This document shows positions 43,852 through 55,603 of a stretch of 64,000 bases of DNA, piece after piece. The DNA lies in assembly GCA_950295325.1 (NCBI GenBank), contig OX485809.1, positions 6,882,001 through 6,946,000 of the forward strand, given 5' to 3'. Under the pieces are notes generated by a model. That model saw only the letters and a program-made list of their open reading frames with translations, was not told the origin of the DNA and did not search any database. The DNA is from Polytrichum commune. Taxonomy: Eukaryota; Streptophyta; Polytrichopsida; Polytrichales; Polytrichaceae. Position 1 is the stretch's first letter. Each line of letters starts with the position of its first letter. A program made the translations under genes and the position numbers.

Positions 43852-45327
43852 GGGCCGGTTTACACTTGGACCAGGAAGTCGGACCAGGGCGTTGTAAGAG
43901 CATTGATTAATTGTTGAACTTGTCCCAAGACCACTTCGGTTTACACTAAGGAAAAAGTGGCAGAGGGACCATGGAGATTGAGGTCCCCAAAATACAATTT
44001 TCAAGGCCTCATAAATGCACTGACATGGTCCAACGAGTTTTACGGTGAGAGAGGCAAGAGAGGTGGTCTGGTAGGAAAAGGCAAGGTCCCATGTCAAAGA
44101 AATGCCATTATAATACTTTATAATAAAATTTCTTTTGGGGGCTTTATATACAACTCTTCCCACTTTGTGAGGCTACAAGCACATATTTTAGCATCTATAT
44201 TATGTAATGAATCTTGAGAAGCAAGTTTTCCCTGTATGTGCTTAGATCTTATCATAGCCCATAAGACATACTATTTCATCCATGCCCTACCCCTTAAACT
44301 TGCTCCCACATGTTTCATCAAACAATGTGGGACATCTAGAACTCAAGAATTTGAGTGCATATTTGTTTTTTTGATCTACCAACTAAAATGCTTGAAATTT
44401 TGGGGCTTGTAATATACCGTTGGAAAGGTCTTGAAAATACCTTTCTGACAGTATATTACACGCCCCAAAACTTTTAAATTTACAGTTGCAAAATGAAAAG
44501 AAAAAAATTGTAGTCATTTAGCAACTATAGATTGGGGTGGACAAAAGAACCGCAATGGGAAAACGATTGCAGTTCTTTTGCGCATAGTTTTCTCCTACAC
44601 TAAATAGGATATGTAGTGTTTGATGCACTAAATACGAATGCATACACTAAATAACAATAACCCTATGAAAGTAAGGAACATTAAATGTAATTTCAAACAC
44701 AAAATTTCAACTATGGTAATATGTGGAAGTTACATGTTTTAATTTAGTGTTAGTAAGGATATGAAAAATAAATAACAATGATAAAAGGAGAATTCCAACA
44801 TATCTTCTAGCAAATCTTCTAACACTAATTATCAAAGAGTTGAAAATTAGTGATGAGCAAGGTACGGTGGTAACAACATTAAATATAATCAAACACTAAA
44901 TATCCTATTTAGTGTAGTGCCAACACAAGGTACATGTCACATGTAAATTACATTGAACATGTACAAATTAAATCGCTCATTTTTTTTGTAAAAATTGTTG
45001 TGAGAAGATTTGCAAGCCACATCTTCGACACATTTGACAAGAAGTGAAGAGAAGTGAAGCCCAAGAGAAGACAAGAGAATGGTCAAATTTGAATTATATT
45101 CAAAACTGCCCCTTTTGGGCATGTATTAAAAAAAATCCGCGCATTCACTTTTTGGCGCATGGTCATTCTTCTTGGTCCACATTCGGTTTAAACCTGATGA
45201 GGGGCCCAAGGCTTTCAAAACTGATTTTTTAAGAAGTCGGACCATGGAAGTTGGAGCATGAATTCGGACCATTGGAAAAAGCCCTCTTTCATGGTCCGAC
45301 TTCATGGTCCATAGTGTAAACCGGCCC
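43852..45327. mobile_element. PIF/Harbinger (Tourist-like) MITE
   Basis: 1,476 bp flanked by TTA on both sides (43849-43851, 45328-45330). The termini start GGGCCGGTTTACACT. Inverted repeats extend imperfectly to about 36 bp and include GAAGTCGGACCA on both sides. TTA targets with GGGCC ends are the signature of PIF/Harbinger elements. No transposase frame is present, so it is non-autonomous; part of its length is a nested MITE (44598-44914). Confidence 0.8.
44598..44914. mobile_element. MITE, family 1 copy B, nested in the Harbinger MITE
   Basis: 317 bp with TA on both sides. The ends CACTAAATAGGATAT and ATATCCTATTTAGTG are a perfect 15-bp inverted repeat. Its interior resembles copy A at 34625-34995. 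Confidence 0.7.
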
Positions 45328-45330
45328 TTA

Positions 45331-46639
45331 GTCAAATTGTAGACCATTGTGTAACATAGGCATGCACCTCATAACGTTATTGAACATGCTCATGCCAAGA
45401 TATTTGTAAGCGCATGCACTTGAACACCAAGTGTCTTAAGGTGACAATTATGGTGAAATTATTAATCATCAATGTAACTTAGCACACGCCTCAAAATAGG
45501 GTACTAAGTGACACAATTGCGCATGTGACACTGAATACCATAAACGATGTAGTTGGTCGCCAATTGTCGTCAAAGGACACTTATGGTGAAGTTGTTAATT
45601 ATCAATGTAACCTAGCATGCGCCTCAAATTAGGGTGAATCTCTTATGCATGTGATTAGTCTATGTCATAAACAGTGTACTTATGTTATTTGGATTAAATG
45701 TGATACCCTTGTAGTAAGGTAACATTCTAGACCCTTGCGAGTTCCATCCCCTATGAAACCATGAAACTATAAGGATGTACCTATCAAGTATTCACCATTT
45801 ATAGGTATATCCCTATTTAGTATAGAGTTGAGAGTACACTGTTTGGTCTAAGTAGTGTGGGCCACACTAATTCCCAATTACTTACACTATTTTTATTTTT
45901 AGTATAGTAGTTTGAAGTGGCCCAATTTGATTTTCAGTGTGAAAAATTAGTGTGGGTTTTTTTCGTTTACATATTTGGATGAAAATTCAAGGCGAGGCAA
46001 GTACTATAAAATCACTAATGTAAACAAAGGCAAGTATTGCAAAAATTAATGTGGAGCCCATTGAATTCCAACCCACATGAATTTCCCACCCACATTAATT
46101 GGACAAAACATTGTAGTCTTACAGAGAGAAAAGAACATTTGTGCTCCGCACCAACGTGAAAGGGTCCATTGGCCCCTAGTCACAAGTGCGTGCTTGTGGG
46201 TTGAGGGAGAGTAAACTGCCTACTTTTCAATATGTGGTTATGGTGGGAAAGTTATGGGTTGGTTTTTCTCAACCTTGGGTTTATTGAGAACAAAATAGGA
46301 GAGGTTTTTGATAGCAATTTGGTGTGAGGTGGTCATGAAGGCTTCAATATTGGAGCTGGGGAGTTGAAGATGTGCTAGAAGTTGGATGGATGGCTTGCAA
46401 ATGGCATGCTTAGGTGGATGGTCGGTTGGATCATCGCAAAGGGGAGCTTGTCTTTGAAATGAGGTTTGTTGGGAGGTGCAGGTTGCGTGTGAGAGGGAGT
46501 GTGGATTTGTGACAAGGTTGTCATCATTATCTAATATACGGTTGAGTTCTATGGGGTCTTAGGATTGGAATGTGCGTTTACGGATGTATTCAGGTTTGTG
46601 GTTTAGTAAGCATCGATACTTGTGTATTTATTTTTAGTA
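45331..46639. other. Intergenic DNA with a diverged duplication
   Basis: No gene seen. Segments near 45441-45500 and 45580-45640 are related (TATGGTGAA.TTATTAAT.ATCAATGTAAC, then CGCCTCAAA), an old tandem duplication of about 140 bp. Confidence 0.55.
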
Positions 46640-48290
46640 AGTTTTAGTTGTTGTTGGGTAACAATTTTGTGAGCTTGGAGGTGGGCGGAGATTGTGATAT
46701 GTGATATTTCAGTGACCTAGGTGAGATGTCTTGGTGGGTGATGGGGGGCAGGGGGATTGGTGTGGTGAAACTGGTTAAGTATAGAACTAGGATATGTGGG
46801 TGTTGGTGCCATGTATTTGTGGGGGTAGAGTGAATTGATAGTCTCGTTGATAGTATGGCATGTTTGATAGTGTGGTATTGGTTTAGTATTTTCTATCATT
46901 TCTTTTGTATAGTACGGGGGAGGAAGCCACCTTGGTGGGATGCTTTGGAGGGTTGGTATGGTGGGGGTAATCTTGCACGTTTCTAGTGAATATGTGAAGA
47001 TTGAGTGTATAATGTTTTGGATTTGGGTTTGGATGTCAATCCATTCTTGTATGAGGGGAGGAGATTGGTGCTTAAGGTGCATAGAAGGCCTAAAAGATGT
47101 TGGTGATTATGTTCCATACATCGAGTGGTGAATTGTTGGAATTTGGTAGCATGCATGGGATAGGGAATGTGTGGTTTGGTGTGTATGCTCGATTTAAGGG
47201 GCCATGTGATGAGGATGTTGGTAGAATGGTAAGGAATACTTGGAAAATGATTTAAGTTTATATCGAGCGTGGTTTCGGTGTGGGAGATATATGGGGTTGA
47301 GTGGAGGGCAGTGGATATTTAAAAGCTATCAAATAAAACTAGTGGATGTAAAGTTGGGACCCCCTTGGCAGGACAAAAGAGGTGGACTTGGGCTGATTGT
47401 GAAAATGAGTTGTGAGATAAATTGACGCCGAATGATGTCTTTGCTTGTGTGTGTGTGTGGGGGGGGGGGGGGGGGGATAATTGGTTGTTAAAGGTGCAAC
47501 CTTGGAGGTGAATGTCTGTTAAAAATCTACTGCGAGGATGGGAATAGTGTTGGGTTGGTTAGAGGTGGTGCTAGTGATGTAAGAACCGATATTGGGCAAA
47601 AGAGAGATATTTGTTATATGGGAGGGATATTTAGATGAATGAAAAAAATTGGAGTAAGTGGGGAGTTGGAGATGAGGATTGTTTCGATGTAAGGCGAGAA
47701 TGCAAGTAGGGTAGGTAGTTTTTTAATATTACCCAAAAAAATGTATAGATTTGTATAGATCATAGCTAGGACCCCCCAAGTGTTGATGTGAATGGAACTT
47801 GAGGTTGGCGGAAACAAGAGAGATTTTCTAGAGTGTTGTTATATATAGTGGGAATTATTTGTCTATAATATATAGTAGATTTGTTTTTTGGAAGCTAGGT
47901 TTCTTGAAGCTAAAATGATAGAGGGTGGGTTATTGGTGTTTTTGAATGAGAGTATGCAAGTCAGGGAAGCTAGAGTTGAGGTCGTTAGTGTTTCATGTAA
48001 TGTTAGATATATGGGTGGTTTGGGGGGGGGGAGGTTAGTATGTGTTGTGGGAGGGATAAGGGGGAGAACCCTAAGATAAGATTGGTGGGGATGGTGGGGA
48101 ACATATGAAGGAGGCTTGGGTGGTGGGAACAATATTGTTTAGGATTAAGAAGTTGATGTGGGTCTATAGTGAGGAATGATGTTGTCCATAGTGTATGGAG
48201 GGCAAAGAGAAGTGTGTAGAGGAGGAAGGGGTTTGTGATGGATGAGGTTGTGAGGGAGGTTTTGGAGGCAACATATTATTGCTAGACTTT
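46640..48290 (-). mobile_element. LINE remnant A (endonuclease and linker)
   Basis: Minus-strand fragments match the large LINE in order. NNPPSIILASRNLASKKQIY near 47.9 kb matches its PQQPPSIITIQETKLSATKS block. FLGNIKKLPTLLAFSPYIET (47.7 kb) matches FPGNLSKIPTPANISPFLQV. ETCKITPTIPTLQSIPPRWLP (46.9-47.0 kb) matches ETCSAPPIPTLSN. Frames are broken. The T/G-rich plus strand and a G18 run (47459-47476) are typical here. Confidence 0.7.
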
Positions 48291-48361
48291 GGGGGGGGGG
48301 AGATATGTATGTTGTAAGGCTTGATCAGATAGATAGAAACTCCAGTCCCTTTTTAGTAAGG
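48291..48361 (-). mobile_element. Probable 3' piece of the interrupted SINE
   Basis: If the 1.7-kb inverted-repeat element and one GGCCG target copy are removed, this piece (GGGACTGGAGTTTCTATC on the minus strand) directly continues the SINE at 50084. It ends in a C10 run on the minus strand (plus-strand G10 near 48290). The SINE's true 3' end is uncertain. Confidence 0.4.
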
Positions 48362-48366
48362 GGCCG

Positions 48367-50078
48367 TGTGAGCCCAAAATTGATGCCCACATTGGTTGTT
48401 AACACTTGTAAAACATTACAAGTGGTGTTTTGGTGATTTATGATTATTCACAAAAATATAAAAATAGTGAAGCTTGAAGAAAATTTAGTTTGAATCATTA
48501 GGCTTTTGTGGAGTGGATTTAAGTAGGAGAAGGACAAACCTTGGTAAAGTGTGGTAGGTAGAAAGCCAAGGTTAGTTAAATGTTTGAATTAGGATCCTTG
48601 TTGATCATTTGAGGGAGGAAGGCTTAGGAGATAGGATAAGAGCCTACAAAGTAGGAGGAAATCTCGAGGGCTTATCGTGAGCCTTGAGGGTGCTCACCCC
48701 CTCAAACTCACTATATAATCCCTCATTCTTCCCTCACTCATCCTCTCTTTCCTTCGTGCTCCTTGGCACTCCACGTGTTATAAGTGTGGGTGCGTGGGAA
48801 GCAAGATAGGAGCACGTGTGTGTGCATGGATGTAAGGTTAGGAGCCAAGGCTAATTGGCCTTGAAGAGGACTTGACCTCTTGTTAGTAATAGTTGGGCGT
48901 GAATAATATGAAGTTCAATTTATGGTTTTGTTTGAATACTTGGATTTACTTTGATTAGCCTTATACTTATGCGGATGTGCAAAGTCTCTTATTGGAGCAT
49001 TTAGTTTTGTTGGACTTCATATGAATTTTTGAGAGCCAAAAAACCGAGACTATGTCCAAACTTCCAAAAACTAGTGAAAAATTGTAGATTCAAAGGGAAC
49101 AGCGTAGAATTGCGACCATATACTTTGTGGCAGTAAAAATATTATTGCATATTCATGTAGAGGACTTCATTACCTATCCATGGATACCAAGAACTCATTT
49201 TTTGGACTTCATATGAATTTTTGAGAGCCAAAAAACTGAGACTATGTCCAAACTTCCAAAAACTAGTGAAAAAGTGTAGATTCAAAGGGAACAGCGTAGA
49301 ATTGCGACCATATACTTTGTGGCAGTAAAAATATTATTGCATATTCATGTAGAGGACTTCATTACCTATCCATGGATACCAAGAACTCATTTTTTGGACT
49401 TCATATGAATTTTTGAGAGCCAAAAAACTGAGACTATGTCCAAACTTCCAAAAACTAGTGAAAAAGTGTAGATTCAAAGGGAACAGCGTAGAATTGCGAC
49501 CATATACTTTGTGGCAGTAGAAATATTATTGCATATTCATGTAGAGGACTTCATTACCTATCCATGGGTACCAAGAACTCATTTTTTGGACTTCATATGA
49601 ATTTTTGAGAGCCAAAAAACCGAGACTATGTCCAAACTTCCAAAAACTAGTGAAAAAGTGTAGGTTCAAAGGGAACAGCGTAGAATTGCGAAGGAAAGAG
49701 AGGATGAGTGAGGGAAGAATGAGGGATTATATAGTGAGTTTGAGGGGGTGAGCACCCTCAAGGCTCACGATAAGCCCTCGAGATTTCCTCCTACTTTGTA
49801 GGCTCTTATCCTATCTCCTAAGCCTTCCTCCCTCAAATGATCAACAAGGATCCTAATTCAAACATTTAACTAACCTTGGCTTTCTACCTACCACACTTTA
49901 CCAAGGTTTGTCCTTCTCCTACTTAAATCCACTCCACAAAAGCCTAATGATTCAAACTAAATTTTCTTCAAGCTTCACTATTTTTATATTTTTGTGAATA
50001 ATCATAAATCACCAAAACACCACTTGTAATGTTTTACAAGTGTTAACAACCAATGTGGGCATCAATTTTGGGCTCACA
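48367..50078. mobile_element. 1.7-kb element with 390-bp inverted repeats
   Basis: Termini TGTGAGCCCAAAATTG... pair over 390 bp (48367-48756 with 49689-50078), identical by eye. A 5-bp target duplication GGCCG flanks it (48362-48366, 50079-50083). The interior has 250 bp of unique sequence and a 192-bp tandem array (49010-49688). No transposase. TG...CA ends starting TGTGA and a 5-bp duplication do not match Harbinger, hAT or mariner. Ginger/TDD-type (TGTNR ends) or foldback elements are candidates. The identical repeats imply recent activity or conversion. Confidence 0.85.
49010..49693. repeat. 192-bp tandem repeat array, about 3.5 copies
   Basis: Units start TTGGACTTCATATGAATTTT at 49010, 49202, 49394 and 49586, an exact 192-bp spacing with only a few substitutions. 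The last unit is cut at GTAGAATTGCG, where the right inverted repeat begins. Confidence 0.95.
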
Positions 50079-50083
50079 GGCCG

Positions 50084-50425
50084 GCGTGAATAAAGTGTCC
50101 GTTCGTAACGTCAATGACCCGATGCCCACCGGACAAGGGGACATTGGGACAATACTACTCTCCCCTTTCGAGGATGGACACTATAGTGACACATAATACT
50201 AGTTCCTAGCTAGCCACAAGTGCCTTGAAGATATCGGACATGGTATCCCCCACAAAGGGCTTTGAGGTACCCATACAACAAGGTCCAAGGACCCCCCACC
50301 ATAGTTGGGTGGACTAAGGTGGTGAGCACCACGCCGGCATGGGGAATAGAACCCACAACCTCCTCATTGGGGGCCATGAGCCCTAACCACCAAGCCAAGG
50401 CCCGTGGTGCCTTGGGCTTGATCAC
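50084..50425 (-). mobile_element. tRNA-derived SINE (5' part)
   Basis: The minus strand shows an RNA polymerase III A box TGGCTTGGTGG (50387-50397) and B box GGTTCTATTCC (50343-50353), 33 bp apart as in tRNA genes. It is preceded by GCACCACGGGCC and followed by an unrelated body. The head is tRNA-like but not a functional tRNA: no CCA-proximal stem pairs cleanly. The body is interrupted by the inverted-repeat element. Confidence 0.75.
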
Positions 50426-50430
50426 ATAAT

Positions 50431-50503
50431 AGAGGGGATGGGTTAATGGTGGTGATGAGTTTGAGGAGAATATGGTCGGTGGGGTAAGAGTTGAGTAGGA
50501 GAC
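50431..50503 (-). mobile_element. LINE remnant B, part left of Copia-2
   Basis: The minus-strand frame reads NSYPTDHILLKLITTINPS, like the end of the LINE endonuclease domain (NSDHLPIQL). Its upstream part is at 56940-57420, beyond Copia-2. Confidence 0.45.
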
Positions 50504-50860
50504 TGTTAGAAGTATGTGTAGACTACAAGTGAGACAGAGTTTTGGTGCATGAATACTTCAATAGAATTGAATGCCCTTAATGGTAAATCTGGGGTATATA
50601 TACAGTATTGTGTGGCCAGGGGGTATGAAGGCCAGGTGTCAGTAGTCTACTGCACCGTATACTATCAGCACATCTACTTCATACTATCCAGGTTGATACC
50701 CGGCTATGGCCGGCTGATGTCCATGTTAGCCCACTAACAGCATTGATTAAGTCTAAGTGTATAAGCGGGTATCCAGGCTAGTACCTTGGAACCCTACACT
50801 ACTGTCTTAAGCTAAGGCCTAGTTAACACCTGGTTGTACTAGCTAACAGCTATCTTAACA
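50504..50860 (-). repeat. Copia-2 3' LTR
   Basis: 357 bp, TGTTAGAAGT...ATCTTAACA on the plus strand. Followed by the polypurine tract (plus strand CTCCTCCTCAACC, 50861-50873). Confidence 0.95.
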
Positions 50861-50944
50861 CTCCTCCTCAACCTGGTGTTAACCTCGTTAAAAACTCTTC
50901 CAAGGAAAACCCAGTGGGACAAAACCTTGGATGAGAAAAGAGTA

Positions 50945-53428
50945 TTAACATCCAGGAGAGGTTAGTGAATGGAGTGTTCTCATTCCAGCTTCTGCTACTA
51001 GCTTCTTATGTTTATAGGCTGGCAAGGCCTTGGTCAACATATCAGCCAGATTATGTTCTGATTCTACTTTTCTAATTTCTAGCTGGCCTTTCTCTATTAA
51101 GTCTTGACTAAATGTAAAGATGTGAGGGCTGATGTGCTTAGTACGATCAGCCTTAATAAATCCAGATGACATCTGTTGTATGCATGCAGCGTTGTCTTCG
51201 TAAATGACTGTTGGCTGATCTTTGTTCTTGATTCTGCACTGCTCCATCAGAATGTTTTCCATGGTCCGAAGCCAAACACATTCTCTTGCAGCTTCATGAA
51301 ACGCTAGAAGTTCTGCATGATTAGTAGAGGTGGCAGTAATTGTTTGCTTCGTGGACTTCCAGGAAATGGGAGCACCATTCTTCAGAAATAAATACCCAGT
51401 CTGTGATTTGCCTGCAGCCATGTCAGTCCTGAAACCAGAGTCTGCAAAACCTGAAATTTCAGGATTGTTAGTCTTTCTGTAGAATAGGCCTAAATCAAAA
51501 GTCCCACGAAGATACCTCATTAGATGCTTAACCCCATTCCAATGTCTGATTGTGCGGTTCTGGCTGTTTCTTGCTAGAATACTGGTTGCAAAGGCTATAT
51601 CAGGCCTAGTATGAGTCGTTAAGTATGTAAATATCCCAACTGCTGTGAGGTACTTAGGTTTATCTATAACTTCCTCCTCCTCCTCACGAGGTTGGTATGG
51701 ATCCTGATTAGTTTTGCTACGCCCGATCATGGGTGCTGCTAGGGGGTTAGATTTATCCATTTGAAATTCCTTAAGTACTTTGTTTACATATGTCTCCTGG
51801 TGTAACAATATACCCTCATTTGGTACGTAATGAACCTGAAGTCCTAAACAAAATGAAGTAGGTCCTAGGAACTTCATATCAAATTTCTGAGTCAAAATGT
51901 TTTGGGCATACTTACAGAGATCTGATGTACCAATTATATTTAAATCATCAACATAAACTGCCAAAATAACAAAGTCAGAATCTTTAGTGAAAGTAAATAT
52001 GCATGGTAGGGTAGGGTTATATATAAAACCTTGTGCAATTAGAAAATTGCATAAGTGATGGTACCAGGTACGACCAGACTGTTTTAGACCATATAAAGCC
52101 TTATATATTCTGAGTCCTGCAAATTTTCCTGGTCTGGGGTTAGAACTGCTTTTCAGAAATCCAGGGGGAGGTGATAAGTACAGAACAGAATCTAGTTCAC
52201 CATGAAGATTTGCTGTAACGACATTTAATAAGTAGATATGCAAATTCATGTGAACCTTCAAAGCTAGTAAGTATTTGAAAGATGTTGTATCCATTATTGG
52301 GCTGTAGGTTTGGTCATAGTCAATGCCAGGTCGCTGTGTGAATCCTTGTACCACTAATCTGACCTTATATCTGATTATCTCTCCCTCAGCATTGAATTTT
52401 CTGGTGAATATTAACTTATGACCTACAGGTGGTTTGTCTAAGTCTAATGAGAGATCACCAAAGACTTTGTGTTTTCGAAGGGAGTTATATTCAGTTTCAA
52501 TGGCCTGCTGCCATTGTGGCCAGTCTGGTCTGCTCATGGCATGTCTAAGGGTGGCTGGATTAGAATCCAGGGTAAAATCTGGTTGAAGGGTGGATGAATC
52601 AGATGGTTCAGATGTTTCCCCAAAATAAATATTCCTGTCCCTGTCTTCATTCTTCAAGTCTTGGACATCTTCGGCTGTGTAATGAGATTTAGTTCGTTTA
52701 GGTGGTCTATGGGTAGAGGTTGGGTTTTCAGGGTATCGTTTAGGTAGGTTTGTCCCGGTACCAGGAAGGGGGTTTCTAATAATTATGGGTTGAGATGAAA
52801 AACCATCTGGTGTATGGTCTGCTAGGTGTTTGAGGTTCAGAAGCTTAAGGACTTCTGTGTTGGACAGTGCTGTAGGTGGATCAGGATTTAAGGTCAAGGT
52901 TTCAGGGGCTATAAAGTTTAGATCTTGAGCTTTGGATTGGGATATGGTCTTTAATGTTGGAAATACAGATTCTAAGAATCTGCAGTTGACAAATCTAGCT
53001 CGAAGTAGAGCTCCTGTTGTGGGATCCAAGTATCTGATTATGGATTTTGAGTCAAAACCAACATATATACCCTCCTGTCTATGAGGCCCAATAGTGTGTC
53101 TCTTAGGCTCACTCACAGGTACCCATACCTGACAACCAAAGATTCTGATGTGTGCTACATCTGGTGGCCTACCTGAAACCAACTCATATGGGGTGTGACT
53201 GTTTAATAAGGTTGGTCTTAACCTTAGTAATGCTGCAGAGTGTAGTACTGCATGGCCCCAGAGTTCTGATGGTAGGTTAGCATGTCGTAATAGGGGTATG
53301 GTTATTAGCTGGATCTTTTTGATAAAGGCTTCTGCTAGGCCATTTTGGCTGTGTTCATAGGGTACAGAGTATGTGAGTGTTATTCCCATGGCTGTACAGT
53401 AGTCTTGGAAGGCATGTGATCGAAATTC
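50945..53428 (-). pseudogene. Copia-2 integrase C-terminus, RT and RNase H
   Basis: Same frame as the upstream part, after TAG 53429-53431. It begins EFRSHAF, then the integrase NGLAEAF helix. RT motif A is LLNVVTANLHG (codon 52223-52225 is AAT, Asn); Copia-1 and the family have LLDV. YVDD is intact. RNase H is complete (ADSGFRTD, HAELLAFHEA, YEDNAAC, ADMLTKALP), which defines the segment missing from Copia-1. The product would be RT-dead even if the nonsense codon were bypassed. Confidence 0.9.
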
Positions 53429-55603
53429 CTAGGCATTATCCATCCTTAGGAATTTGATTGGGTTTTCTGGAAAATGGTTTCTGTACTTAAGTAGGGTAGC
53501 CAACAGCTTTGGGAACACCATATTTCTGGTTGGGAGAAGAGAGACTTCTAAATGGCTACCTGAGGCATCCACGAGCACAAAGTAATATCTAAATGTGCCT
53601 GAGGGTGGATTAATTGGCCCGCAAATATCCCCTTGCAGTCTGAAAAGGGGAGGAGGTAATTCTTTAGGTAGGTGCCATTCAGAGGGTCTTTTGATAAATT
53701 TTCCTTGGATACATGTCACGCAGTCAATGGTTTTCGCAGCCTCAGCTGTAACCAAATTATGCCCCGTTATCAAAGGAAGCATCCGGCGGAATAACGTGGT
53801 TCCCGGATGTCCTAACCTCATATGCCATAAATCAGGCTTGGCTATAGTATCTAAAGATACTCCCTGTGCCAGGTTGTGGCGTTTTGCTTCAGGGTCTCCA
53901 GCCCAAGCAGCCATACAAACCTCTTCCTCATCTATCAGAGAGATGGGGCTACATGTCAAGGGCTTTATGACAATCATATACAAGCCGTCGACTCCCGCTT
54001 TTGTGGTGGCAAGGATCTCCTGCCCTTGCCTAAGCTCCAGAACCTCTTCATCATTTTCCATCGCAGTGGAAACGTGGATCTTCCTCGCTCTCAGATCCCT
54101 GTAGCTGATCAGGCTACGAGGCGCATCTGGAGCGTACATTGCATTCGTGCAAGTGAGGGGGAAGCCCCTGGGCAAGACTACCGTTGCCCGGCCCTCCCGA
54201 AATCTCATATTTCGGCTTCCGGCCATTGTGATTAGCTTACAATGCTGCCATGACTTCTCATTTTCAGTGAAATGGAAGAATTCAGGGCTAGTTAATATTG
54301 TATGAGTCGATGCACTATCTAGGAGAGCAACAGTCGGGTCTGCTGTTTGCTTCTCATAGATAGTCATGAAGCTCTCAACATCATGGGTAGAGGATGAAGG
54401 GTGTTCTGTTTGAAAATTATAATTTTGACGGGGTTGGATTCGTAACTGCTGAAGTTCTTTATACATATTGACCAGGTAGGGAGGGGCTCTACATTCCTTC
54501 GCAAAATGACCTTTCCTTCCACACTTGTGGCAATTACCCTTGACTGGTTTGCTTATGAGGGGTCTGGGTGGGAATCTGGGCCTATTGTGCATTCCTCTTG
54601 GCATTCCTCTCTGCATCCCTCTTTGCTGTGTAGGTTGGGGTCTGTAGAAAGAACCTCTCAGGGGTCGTTTAGATGCTTCTGTAGCATATGCTGTTGTATG
54701 TTGGTCAGCTGGATCAGCAAGTTCTTTGCAGCTAGCAGTTGCAGCAGGTCCCCTCCAACCAGCAGCAGCAAGACCCCTCAAAGTGGTTGTTCCAGCAGGT
54801 CCTCTCCAACCAACATCAGCAGCGGCAGCAGCCTCATGTCCCCTCATCCCACTAGGTGGTACAGGTCCAGTAATTGAGTAGGAGCGTGAGTAGTCGGCAG
54901 GAACTGCTGTAGTGTTATGAACTTCCCTAACTGGTCGGGAATCAACATTACGGAGAAGTAGTTGATGATGCTTCTCTGCCAAAAGCAATTGTGACATTAG
55001 ATTAGTATGTTTCTTAAACTTCATGTTTCTATACTGTTGAGATAGGATTGCAGTTGCAGGGGGAAAGGTTGATAGAGTCTTCTCTATCATTTCTGCTTCA
55101 GATATTGTTTCCCCGCAGAGTCGAAGTTGGGCAGTGATTCGGTGTAGTTCGGAGTTGAATGTGGCAAAATCAGGAAAGTCTAAGACCCTTAAGTTAATCC
55201 AATCTGATCTAGCCTGTGGTAAGAATAAAGTCTGTTGATGATTGAATCGAGCATGCAGGAGTGACCACAGTTCAGCTGGATCTTTGATCTGTAAGTATTG
55301 CAGACGTAGTGAGTGATCAAGGTGTCTTCTGATCTGTAGTAAAGCTTGCCATCTAGCAGCAGGAGGAATCGGTTGTACTGGTTCAGCTGATGTAGAGGGT
55401 TGAACTGTAAGCGTCCTAGCTAAATCGTCTGCACTTAGGACTGTCTTAGTATCAGTAATCCACTCTAAAAAGTTTGAACCATCAGCATTGAGAGGAGCAA
55501 ACATTAATGATTGCATTCTGCTCTCAATAAATGTGGGCTGTGTTGAAAGTGCCTTGATTTCAGGTGGTCTACGTGCCATATGTTTATAAACAGTACGTGC
55601 CAT
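53429..55603 (-). pseudogene. Copia-2 Gag, protease and integrase N-terminal half
   Basis: The 724-codon frame starts at 55603 (MARTVYKHMARRPPEIKAL). It has the Gag core (DGSNFLEWITDTKTVLSADD), an extra repeat region with two GWRGPA-type units absent from Copia-1, and an RGMQRGMPRGMH segment. The CCHC knuckle CHKCGRKGHFAKEC, protease LLDSASTHTIL, integrase HHCC zinc domain and catalytic GDICGP follow. It ends right after LRMDNA, at the second catalytic Asp of integrase, where TAG replaces the next codon (CGG in Copia-1). Confidence 0.9.

Noticed and set aside
50091-50112. Possible further ACGAACG palindrome (GTCCGTTCGTAACG)
   Set aside because: Only one arm is present; the second arm is missing, so it is not counted.
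50210-50425. Open frame of 71 codons on the minus strand, or a genuine tRNA gene
   Set aside because: The region is a tRNA-derived SINE head: A and B boxes are present, but the acceptor stem and mature tRNA fold are not.
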